Assembly: GCA_041485845.1 (NCBI GenBank)
Contig: JBGPKH010000493.1
Location: 1 to 6,947 of the forward strand
Direction of reading: 5' to 3'
DNA: 6,947 nucleotides
DNA from: OMOG01 sp041485845
GTDB lineage: Bacteria; Acidobacteriota; Terriglobia; Bryobacterales; Bryobacteraceae
Part shown: positions 1 through 5,392 of the stretch, piece by piece
How the letters are laid out: each line of letters starts with the position of its first letter
Position numbering within the stretch: position 1 is the first letter of the stretch
The notes under the pieces: generated by a model
Told to the model about the DNA's origin: nothing
The model's input: only the letters and a program-made list of their open reading frames with translations
Databases searched by the model: none
Program-made: the position numbers and the translations under genes

Positions 1-2
1 AA

Positions 3-155
3 TCTGGCCTCACTGTCAGCGCCTACCACATGCCAGAGAACTACGACACCGGAATCAAGATCTCAGATGCCGAAATGCGTCAACTCAACCTCGTTCCCCA
101 CGAGATGCTCGGCCGCTGGAACTACACCGTACGCCCCGCTAAGAATGTGAACTAA
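3..155 (+). CDS. ISAzo13-family transposase, C-terminal fragment
   Basis: Only the last 50 codons and a TAA stop lie in the window; the 5' part is outside. The visible protein contains YDTGIKISDAEMRQLNL (about residues 14-30 of the fragment) and ends in RWNYTVRP followed by a short tail. From memory this matches the C-terminus of ISAzo13-type (Rhodopirellula-type DDE, PF07592) transposases, which typically end in a glycine-lysine-valine-serine-D/E segment and then WNYTIRP. Such enzymes cut and join insertion sequence ends with a DDE catalytic triad, none of which can be checked here. I could not identify a terminal inverted repeat or target-site duplication between the stop and the downstream hicB gene, so this may be an intact IS extending to the left or a relic. 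The family call is from motif recall, not a search. Confidence 0.72.
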   Translation, partial: SGLTVSAYHMPENYDTGIKISDAEMRQLNLVPHEMLGRWNYTVRPAKNVN

Positions 156-240
156 TTCTTGGGCACCGACTAAGGCCACAGCGAAGGCGCCGTCAGATCA
201 TGCTCGACGGAATCGTCATCTGTGTCCCTGTGTCCCCTGT

Positions 241-246
241 TATGAT
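241..246 (+). promoter_or_regulatory. putative -10 element for hicBA (leaderless)
   Basis: TATGAT differs from the TATAAT consensus at one position and lies 7 nt before the GTG at 254. No good -35 is visible at 17 nt spacing. The placement resembles the other three start-proximal TANNNT boxes in this window. It would put transcription start at or next to the GTG and place the alternative ATG (242) inside the promoter. Two tandem copies of TGTGTCCC (221-236) lie just upstream and could be an operator. Confidence 0.4.
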
Positions 247-253
247 AGGGGAT

Positions 254-481
254 GTGCACCTCTCGATTGAGCTCGACAGAGAGCACGACGGCCGATGGAT
301 CGCCGAAGCCCTCGAACTGCCGGGTGTTATGACCTATGGGCAGACCCGAGAGGAAGCCATCAGCAACACGGAAAAGCTGGCCATTGAAGTCATTGCCGAC
401 CGAGTGGCTCATGGTGAGTTGCCGGCTTCTTCCCTGAACGTCTCTTTTCAGGTTCTGCGTGAGCAACTGGCCGGCGACTAA
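254..481 (+). CDS. hicB: HicB family antitoxin
   Basis: 75 residues, type II toxin-antitoxin antitoxin that binds and neutralises HicA. The sequence opens with the HicB beta strand (HLSIELDRE), then DGRWIAEALELPGVM and YGQTREEAISNTEKLA, the classic partial RNase H-like HicB fold with its L-P-G-V turn followed by a G-x-T-x-E-E-A helix start. The chain ends soon after that domain, at about residue 75, so the C-terminal helix-turn-helix or ribbon-helix-helix DNA-binding domain of longer HicB proteins is absent; it may neutralise the toxin without strong autorepression of its own. Start: GTG at 254 is chosen because the conserved strand begins there and a TATGAT box sits 7 nt upstream. ATG 242 (four extra residues) and an ATG at 200 are in the same frame and remain possible. 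The frame overlaps hicA by 23 nt, implying coupled translation. Confidence 0.85.
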   Translation: MHLSIELDREHDGRWIAEALELPGVMTYGQTREEAISNTEKLAIEVIADRVAHGELPASSLNVSFQVLREQLAGD

Positions 482-671
482 AGCGAGCAGGGTTCTCGCC
501 GCCCTGGTCCGTATCGGCTGGCGTGTCGAGCGAACCACCGGATCGCACAAGCTGCTGCGCAGGGAGGGTTGGTCCGACTACGAGTTCTCCTTTCATGACC
601 GCGCGGAGATCGGCCGGGCAATGCTGTCACGCATCGCAAAGCACACGGGGCTTAAGCCCAAAGATCTATAG
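459..671 (+). CDS. hicA: HicA family mRNA interferase toxin
   Basis: 70 residues, GTG start inside the 3' end of hicB. HicA toxins have a double-stranded RNA-binding-like fold and cleave mRNA without ribosome dependence, using one histidine. Visible here: an N-terminal helix (KASRVLAALVRIGWRVER, about 8-25), the diagnostic G-S-H-K at residues 28-31 with catalytic His30, a beta strand pair around REGWSDYEFSFHD (35-47), and a C-terminal AMLSRIAKHTGLKPKDL helix typical of the family. Length is normal, the frame is intact and the catalytic histidine is present, so the toxin looks active. Gene order is antitoxin first. The 23-nt overlap with hicB keeps the two proteins in translational balance. 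The pair lies immediately downstream of a transposase fragment, a common setting for mobile toxin-antitoxin modules. The next gene on the right converges after 21 nt and no hairpin terminator is evident there. Confidence 0.9.
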   Translation: MSNWPATKASRVLAALVRIGWRVERTTGSHKLLRREGWSDYEFSFHDRAEIGRAMLSRIAKHTGLKPKDL

Positions 672-692
672 GGGGTGCGATCGGCCCGCGCA

Positions 693-1067
693 TCAGATTC
701 GTTGCAGTTGCCCGACGGTCATTTCGCCGCGCACGTTGCCGGTGTTGAGAGTGCCGGCGGGTTCAAACAGCAGGATCTCGACTTCTTTGTCCGCCACGGG
801 CCGGTGCTCTGTGCCGCGCGGCACGATCAGGAACTCGTCGGCGTTGAGGGTCACCTCGCGCTCGCGCCCGGCTTGGTCGCGGTGGCCCATGCGGAAACTG
901 CCGCGGACTACGAGGAAGAGCTCATCTTCGGCATCGTGGTGGTGCCACACGAATTCGCCCTGGAACTTCACCAGCTTGACGTGCTGTCCGTTCAGCTCGC
1001 CCACGATCTTGGGGCTGAAATGATCGGAAAAGGAGGCGAGCTTCTGCGCCAAGTTGACCTTGTTCAT
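693..1067 (-). CDS. small single-domain cupin protein
   Basis: 124 residues, one double-stranded beta-helix cupin domain. Cupin motif 1 is recognisable as G-EFVW-HHHDAEDELFLVVRG (residues 37-56), supplying metal ligands among His42-His44 and Glu47/Glu49. Motif 2 is P83-R-G-T-E-H88, with His88 as the usual fourth ligand. This ligand set suggests a metal-binding cupin of the type often annotated as mannose-6-phosphate isomerase-like or simply cupin domain-containing; the sequence does not tell whether it is an enzyme (dioxygenase, isomerase) or a small-molecule sensor. No signal peptide. The ATG is supported by TACACT exactly 6 nt upstream, with no Shine-Dalgarno sequence. It is the last gene of a leftward cluster, 34 nt after the membrane protein gene, and could be co-transcribed as well as having its own promoter. 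It converges with hicA. Confidence 0.85.
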   Translation of the reverse strand: MNKVNLAQKLASFSDHFSPKIVGELNGQHVKLVKFQGEFVWHHHDAEDELFLVVRGSFRMGHRDQAGREREVTLNADEFLIVPRGTEHRPVADKEVEILLFEPAGTLNTGNVRGEMTVGQLQRI

Positions 1068-1073
1068 ACCGGC

Positions 1074-1079
1074 AGTGTA
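1074..1079 (-). promoter_or_regulatory. putative -10 box of the cupin gene (leaderless)
   Basis: On the minus strand this reads TACACT, then GCCGGT, then ATG: exactly 6 nt from box to start codon. No ribosome-binding site lies in between and no clear -35 is seen. Same spacing as the boxes at 2824-2829 and 4305-4310. Confidence 0.45.
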
Positions 1080-1101
1080 CCGCGGAAGACGGGAGCCGGC
1101 T

Positions 1102-1851
1102 TCAGGCAGCCTTGCGCCTGGCGGCTTCCGTGGCGCGGGGCGGCGCCAGCCCGAGGTAGATGAGCAGCACGACTACCGTCATCCACTGGTCCACCACGGA
1201 AAACAGGCTGTCCACGGGAACCATCAGCCACCGGGAATATTGCAGCACGCGCAGGGCTGCATACATGTGCGCCAGGCTCAGCGGCAGCGCCGGCAGGAGC
1301 GCGAGGAAGATGCGCCAGCGTCGTCCTTGGCTGAGTTCGCGGCTGCGCTGGAGAACTTCGGATTCGCGGTCGGCCTCGATGGCGACGATGGTTTCGGCGA
1401 AGGTGAGCTTCACCATGGCCACAATCCCGGGGACAATCAAGAGCGCGCTCCACAGCATGATGGTGATCTCGACCTTGAACTTGTTCCAGAGCATTTTTCT
1501 CCACTGACGGCGGCCCCAGCGGAACGCTTCGCCGAGCGAGCCGGGGTTGCTCTTGCGGAGTTGCATGACGAGGCCGTAAACCGCGGCGGGTATCACGAGG
1601 GCGCTGAAGATCAGGTCGCCAAAGTCCATGGCGAAATACGCGATGACCCCCTCGCTGGAGACATTCAGCAGGGAGAGCGCGGATTGCAGGAGCAGTTTGG
1701 CCGGGAGGAAAACGATCAGGGTGACGGCGGCCAGGAACGGAAGACTGGAGAAGAAGAGGCGCGTGGCGCGGAGCAGCAGCGCACCTATGGAATCGAAGGG
1801 CGGCGTAGGGAAGTCGATTTCGATGTAGCCCTTGCGGAACGCGGGGTCCAT
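1102..1851 (-). CDS. multi-pass membrane protein, GDPD-membrane-domain/YciC-like
   Basis: 249 residues. About five hydrophobic spans are visible: roughly 33-55, 68-97, 127-148, 180-200 and 218-236, with a positively charged loop (RKSNPGS...RWGRRQWRKMLWNKFK, 99-126) between the second and third. The stretch PGIVAMVKLTFAETIVAIEADRESEVLQRSRELSQGRRWR (141-180) resembles the recurrent 'P-G-I ... E ... A/V-L-x-R-S-x-x-L-x-x-G' motif of membrane proteins annotated as glycerophosphoryl diester phosphodiesterase membrane domain or YciC/UPF0259-like. Those families have no assigned activity for this domain; I infer an integral inner-membrane protein only. Its ATG directly abuts the TGA of the upstream amidohydrolase (TGAATG), so it is almost certainly translated by coupling. 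The N-terminus (MDPAFRKGYIEIDFP) is cytoplasmic-looking and lacks a signal peptide; the C-terminus is Arg/Lys rich. Confidence 0.75.
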   Translation of the reverse strand: MDPAFRKGYIEIDFPTPPFDSIGALLLRATRLFFSSLPFLAAVTLIVFLPAKLLLQSALSLLNVSSEGVIAYFAMDFGDLIFSALVIPAAVYGLVMQLRKSNPGSLGEAFRWGRRQWRKMLWNKFKVEITIMLWSALLIVPGIVAMVKLTFAETIVAIEADRESEVLQRSRELSQGRRWRIFLALLPALPLSLAHMYAALRVLQYSRWLMVPVDSLFSVVDQWMTVVVLLIYLGLAPPRATEAARRKAA

Positions 1852-2817
1852 TCAGCGGGCGCCTTTGACGGGTTGTGGCTGATCGGCCGCGCGATGGACC
1901 CACCCATAGGCGGCGACTGAATTCTTCCAGAAGTATTTCTCTTCCACGGCGCGGCCTTTGCCGGCGAAGTACTCGCGGACTACGTTCAACACCTTGGGGT
2001 AAGGGGCCCACTGGTCGCTGTTGGGCCAGTCGCTGCCGTAGAGCACGCGGTCCTCGCCGAAGATGGCGAACAGCTCATCCAGGCGCGAGCGGTAGAAGCT
2101 CAGATCCTCGGGCACGCGGCCGTCCACGCGGCGCAGGACCTCAGAGATCTTGACGTAGACCTGGGGGCGCTTGCCCAGCTCGCGCAGATCGGCCTGGTAC
2201 GCCGCGCGAGCCGCGGGCTCGTTCGGCGGATTCAACTGCGGCAGATGGTCGACCACCACGCGGAGTGCGGGCGCCTTGTCGGTGGCGCGAACGGCCGCGG
2301 CGATGAGCGCGGGATTGGGATTGGCGGTGTCGAGCACCAGGCCGGCTTCCGCGAGCGCCTTGAGGCTGGAGACGAAGTCGGGCTTGGACAGCTCAGCGCC
2401 GAGATCGCGGCCCCAGAGATTGCCGTAGCGGATGCCGCGGAACAGCGGGTTGCGGTGGAAGCGCTCGAGTTGTGGGCGGAACTCCGGCTTGCCCGGCTCC
2501 AGGTCGCCCACCGTGCCCACGATGATCGTATCCTTGGCGGCAACGTCGAGTACCCACTGGTTGTCCTCGAGCCAGGTGCTGCATTCCACCTCGATGGCGC
2601 CGGCGATACCCAGGGGCGCGGCGATCTGCCGGTAGCGTCCGGGCAAGGCCGGGTGGTAGAGCACGGTGTTGTCTTTCGCCGGCCACGGCACGCCTTGCGG
2701 GCGGGTGGTATCGAACAGATGGATGTGCGTATCGATGATGGGGAAGGTGGGCGGCTGCGCATTGGCGCCGGTCAGCGCAGCCCCGGCGGAAACACCCAGA
2801 AACGTTCGGCGATGCAC
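1852..2817 (-). CDS. Tat-exported amidohydrolase (Amidohydrolase_2, COG3618 lactonase-like)
   Basis: 321 residues, GTG start. The N-terminus HRRTFLGVSAGAALTGANA is a short twin-arginine signal with a likely signal peptidase site after ANA (about residue 20), so the enzyme probably acts outside the cytoplasm. The mature part is a TIM-barrel metal-dependent hydrolase: DTHIH at 29-33 (His31, His33 metal ligands), VVDHLPQ with His191, YVKISEV with Lys223, and FGEDRVLYGSDWPNSD with Asp263. The VVDHLP and FGxDRxxxGSDWP signatures are those of the COG3618 group (L-fuconolactonase and 2-pyrone-4,6-dicarboxylate lactonase relatives), suggesting a lactone or sugar-acid substrate, but the actual substrate is unknown. 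Family proteins are normally cytoplasmic and about 280-300 residues, so the Tat leader is a notable addition. The start is supported by TACAAT 6 nt upstream of the GTG. It is the first gene of a leftward cluster with a membrane protein (stop and start abut) and a cupin. Confidence 0.87.
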   Translation of the reverse strand: MHRRTFLGVSAGAALTGANAQPPTFPIIDTHIHLFDTTRPQGVPWPAKDNTVLYHPALPGRYRQIAAPLGIAGAIEVECSTWLEDNQWVLDVAAKDTIIVGTVGDLEPGKPEFRPQLERFHRNPLFRGIRYGNLWGRDLGAELSKPDFVSSLKALAEAGLVLDTANPNPALIAAAVRATDKAPALRVVVDHLPQLNPPNEPAARAAYQADLRELGKRPQVYVKISEVLRRVDGRVPEDLSFYRSRLDELFAIFGEDRVLYGSDWPNSDQWAPYPKVLNVVREYFAGKGRAVEEKYFWKNSVAAYGWVHRAADQPQPVKGAR

Positions 2818-2823
2818 GGTGCT

Positions 2824-2852
2824 ATTGTAGCGCCGGCGTGTGGGGCGGTCGG
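2824..2852 (-). promoter_or_regulatory. putative leaderless promoter of the Tat amidohydrolase cluster
   Basis: Minus-strand -10 TACAAT (2824-2829) lies exactly 6 nt from the GTG at 2817, separated by AGCACC. A weak -35, CCGACC (2847-2852, 3 of 6 consensus positions), is 17 nt away. There is no Shine-Dalgarno sequence between box and start. It lies in the 117-nt gap after the broken upstream amidohydrolase, so this cluster has its own promoter. Confidence 0.5.
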
Positions 2853-2934
2853 GGGCGAGTTCGTTAGTATGCGCAAAACGCTTGCTGGCGCGCGCTGCTC
2901 CGTTTCGGTTGGCAGGCGAAAGCGCCGGCCACGG

Positions 2935-4052
2935 TTACCGTGTGTGGACCACGCCGCCCTTCATCACGAACGCCACTTTCTGCAACACGGCGATGTCCTG
3001 GAGCGGGTCGCCGGGGACGGCGATAACGTCGGCCAGGTATCCGGACTTCAACGCGCCGATCCGGCCCTGCCAGCCGAGCAGCTTCGCGCCGTTCAGGGTG
3101 CCGGCCTGGAGGGCTGCGAGGGGAGTCATGCCATACTTCACCATCAACACAAACTCGCGCGCCGGTGTGCCGTGGGGAAAGGGCCGGCATCGGATCCCAT
3201 GGCCACGGGCACTCCGGCGGCCACTTGCTTGCGAAACTCGCGCTCGTGAAAGCCCACCAGTTGTTTCTCGAACGCGCGCGGCCCTTCCGTGGGAGCATGG
3301 TCGGCGAAGTACTCGGAGAGGGTGAAGGTGGGGACGGCGAAGATCTGTTTGTCGCGCATGAGAGCCATGGTCTCGCCGCCGAGCTGGCCGGCGTGATCGA
3401 TGGAGACCACTCCGGCGCGCGCGGCATAGAGTGCGCCGGGCTCGCCGTTAGCGTGTACGGCGATGCGCTTGCCCATGCGCGCCGCTTCCTTCACGGCGGC
3501 GGTGAGCTCGGCTTCGGTGTACTGGTAGGGGGTGGTGAGTTTGTCGCCGTCGAACGAGTCGTGGCCGGTTTCGTAGATCTTGATGAAATCGGCGCCGTCC
3601 TTGAACTGCTGGCGGATCGCCCGCACCAGTTCGGCGGCGTTGTTGGCGCGGGTGGCGTTGGAGAGCACGTGCTGCTCGGGGTTAAAGTCGTTGGCATCTT
3701 CGTGCCCGCCGAGGATATCGACGGCGTTGCCGCTGGTGCGCAGGCGGGGTCCGGGAAAGAGGCCCTGGTTGATGGCATTGCGCACCGCGGTGTCGGCGGG
3801 ACCGGCGCCTTCGGTGCCCATATCGCGCCCGGCGGTGAAGCCGGCCATGAGGTCCTCGCGCGCGGCCAGAACGGCGGCGAGCGTGCGCTGCGGCACGGAT
3901 TCCAGAACGGTCTGCAAGTCCTCGGCGCCAGGATGGAGGAAGAGGTGAATGTGGGAGTCGATCAGGCCGGGGAGGAGAGTGCGGTCGCCCAGGTCGATGA
4001 TTTCGGCGCCGGCGGGATGCGCCACGGCGGAGCCGATTTCGGCGATGCTCAC
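2935..4052 (-). pseudogene. imidazolonepropionase-like amidohydrolase, N-truncated and frameshifted
   Basis: Two overlapping frames form one protein. The first (4052 down to 3144, 302 codons) contains LLPGLIDSHIHL with His34/His36, DFIKIYETG with Lys158 (bridging, carboxylated-lysine position), AVHANG with His200, SIDHAG with His220 and GSDAG with Asp288, the full metal site of the imidazolonepropionase/prolidase-like amidohydrolase family. After Asp288-Ala-Gly the frame runs into unrelated codons and stops at 3144. Restoring one base in the G-run at 3181-3183 (C-run on the coding strand) gives PFPHGTPAREF and then continues into the frame ending at 2935 with MVKYGMTPLAALQAGTLNGA and the usual C-terminal beta-sandwich LKSGYLADVIAVPGDP. 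The 5' end is also short: the frame opens with a GTG directly after an in-frame TGA and begins at IAEIG, so the first beta-sandwich strands and any signal peptide are missing. The substrate is unknown (the family includes Xaa-Pro dipeptidases and related hydrolases). A sequencing error could explain the frameshift but not the missing N-terminus. Confidence 0.82.
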
Positions 4053-4189
4053 TCATTCATGCCAGAATCTAAGGGCTTCCATTCGCCGTTACCGTCCGGT
4101 GACAATTCTCGGTAGACGATGACGAAGTTGTTCAGGGTTATCGGCGGGGTCTCGTTAGTGGAGTGTTTTCCGATGGGTGGCGCGGCTAG
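4049..4189 (-). other. 46-codon open segment upstream of the broken amidohydrolase, no start codon
   Basis: A minus-strand frame bounded by TAA (4190-4192) and ending TGA (4049-4051) overlaps the GTG of the downstream amidohydrolase frame (GTGA). Its product would include NNFVIVYRELSPDGNGEW and KPLDSGMNE. It has no ATG or GTG; only CTG or TTG could start it. It may be the tail of a gene that lost its 5' end when the amidohydrolase N-terminus was lost, or it may be chance. I recognise no family. The rest of the 4053-4316 intergenic region holds nothing else I can support apart from the box at 4305. Confidence 0.2.
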
Positions 4190-4304
4190 TTAGCTGGTTG
4201 CAGACGCAGCCGGTATGCCGGTTCGCCACCAGCGTCCTCAACCCCCAAATGAGATGGGAACCCGCGAATTCTATACCAACCGCCTGCCCCGCTAGAGGGC
4301 CTGC

Positions 4305-4310
4305 TACACT
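4305..4310 (+). promoter_or_regulatory. putative -10 box of the toroid-protein gene (leaderless)
   Basis: TACACT followed by AGCGGT and then TTG at 4317: exactly 6 nt from box to start. No clear -35 at 17 nt and no Shine-Dalgarno sequence. The spacing matches the cupin and Tat-amidohydrolase boxes and supports the TTG as the true start. Confidence 0.45.
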
Positions 4311-4316
4311 AGCGGT

Positions 4317-5390
4317 TTGCACCCTCAAGTGTCTCGCGCCGGAGGCTGGTTTCTGCATTCCGGAATTCATGAACGGAACGGCGGTGTAGCCCGCTACTAT
4401 CGCGCCGACCAGCAGCGCAGCCTGGCGGTGTCGACCGAGATTACGGGGTACGCCGTGAGCGCCCTGGTGTACCTGCACGCGATCGCGAAGGATGAGCCGG
4501 ATATCTACCTGGAGCGCGCGACGGCGGCGGCGCGTTTTCTAGCCCGCGCGGCTTGGGACGCGAAGACGCGAACCATGCCGTTCGAGCTTGACCCGCCAGC
4601 TTTCACGTACTTCTTCGATTGCGGAATCGTCGTGCGCGGTCTGCTGGCGGCCTGGCGGGCCACGGGCACCGAAGAGTTCCTGAATGTGGCGGCAGCGGTG
4701 GGCCAGTCGATGGCGTCCGATTTCGCGGCGGAGAACGATTACCATCCGATCCTGTCGCTTCCCGAGAAGCGGCCGCTGGAACGGGAGGCGCAGCGCTGGT
4801 CGCGGTCCTCCGGCTGCTACCAGTTGAAATCCGCAATGGCGTGGTGGGACCTTGCGGAGGCTACCGGCGATCAACGGTTCCGCGAGCTCTACGATGGCGT
4901 TCTGGAATCATCCCTGCAAACCTACGGCGGGTTCCTGCCAGGCCATCCGGAACCGATGAAGGTGATGGACCGGCTCCACCCCGCGCTGTATTTCCTCGAA
5001 GGGTTGTTGCCGCGCGCCGGCGAGCCGCGTTGCGCCGCGGCCCTTCGAACCGGCATTGCCAGCGTGGCGCAGCACCTTCACGACATCGCGCCGGAATTCG
5101 TGCGATCCGACGTGTACGCCCAGTTGCTGCGCATCCGGCTGTATGCGGATTGGGCCGGCGCGGTGCCGCTGGATCGAGAGGCGGCGCGGCCGGAAGCCGA
5201 AAAGCTCGCCACGTTCCAGTCCTCCGATAGCGATCCGAGGATCGACGGCGGGTACTGTTTCGGGCGCCGTGGCGGCGCGTGCATACCGCACGTGAACCCG
5301 GTTTCCACGGCATTTGCGCTGCAGGCGCTGGCGCTGTGGGAGGCAAGCCGGACGGGCGAAGCCCAGCCACACCGCCACATGCTCATCTGA
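4317..5390 (+). CDS. (alpha/alpha)6-toroid protein, putative carbohydrate-active
   Basis: 357 residues, TTG start. I do not recognise a named family, but the fold is legible: repeated helix pairs of the six-hairpin toroid type seen in glycoside hydrolases, sugar epimerases and polysaccharide lyases. Pairs include STEITGYAVSALVYLHA with YLERATAAARFLARAAW (39-80), YFFDCGIVVRGLLAAWRATG with EFLNVAAAVGQSM (98-132), CYQLKSAMAWWDLAEATGD with FRELYDGVLESSL (167-200), DRLHPALYFLEGLL (218-231), VRSDVYAQLLRIRLYADWAG (262-281) and HVNPVSTAFALQALALWE (325-342). Conserved-looking polar residues (Glu41, Asp101, Asp218, His221, Asp265) face the likely cleft, but no catalytic pair can be assigned. No signal peptide, so cytoplasmic. 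The next gene, a glycosyltransferase, starts 2 nt after the stop, pointing to glycan assembly or processing. GTG at 4329 is an alternative start, disfavoured because the TACACT box lies 6 nt before the TTG. Confidence 0.7.
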   Translation: MHPQVSRAGGWFLHSGIHERNGGVARYYRADQQRSLAVSTEITGYAVSALVYLHAIAKDEPDIYLERATAAARFLARAAWDAKTRTMPFELDPPAFTYFFDCGIVVRGLLAAWRATGTEEFLNVAAAVGQSMASDFAAENDYHPILSLPEKRPLEREAQRWSRSSGCYQLKSAMAWWDLAEATGDQRFRELYDGVLESSLQTYGGFLPGHPEPMKVMDRLHPALYFLEGLLPRAGEPRCAAALRTGIASVAQHLHDIAPEFVRSDVYAQLLRIRLYADWAGAVPLDREAARPEAEKLATFQSSDSDPRIDGGYCFGRRGGACIPHVNPVSTAFALQALALWEASRTGEAQPHRHMLI

Positions 5391-5392
5391 AC

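Noticed and set aside
672..692. Bidirectional terminator between hicA and the cupin gene
   Set aside because: The 21-nt gap has no convincing stem-loop with a T-run.
1064..2011. 315-codon minus-strand frame across the membrane protein and amidohydrolase
   Set aside because: Arg/Pro-rich out-of-frame shadow of two genes with clear motifs; typical of GC-rich DNA.
3144..3186. Programmed ribosomal frameshift in the amidohydrolase
   Set aside because: No slippery heptamer with a downstream structure is evident, the family is not known for frameshifting, and the gene also lacks its N-terminus; mutation fits better.
2245..3249. 334-codon plus-strand frame antisense to both amidohydrolases
   Set aside because: Exact antisense of conserved coding sequence; no recognisable domain, Gly/Ala/Val-rich composition expected from the opposite strand.
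3165..4115. 316-codon plus-strand frame antisense to the broken amidohydrolase
   Set aside because: Long only because it mirrors the minus-strand codon bias; the minus strand carries all the family motifs.
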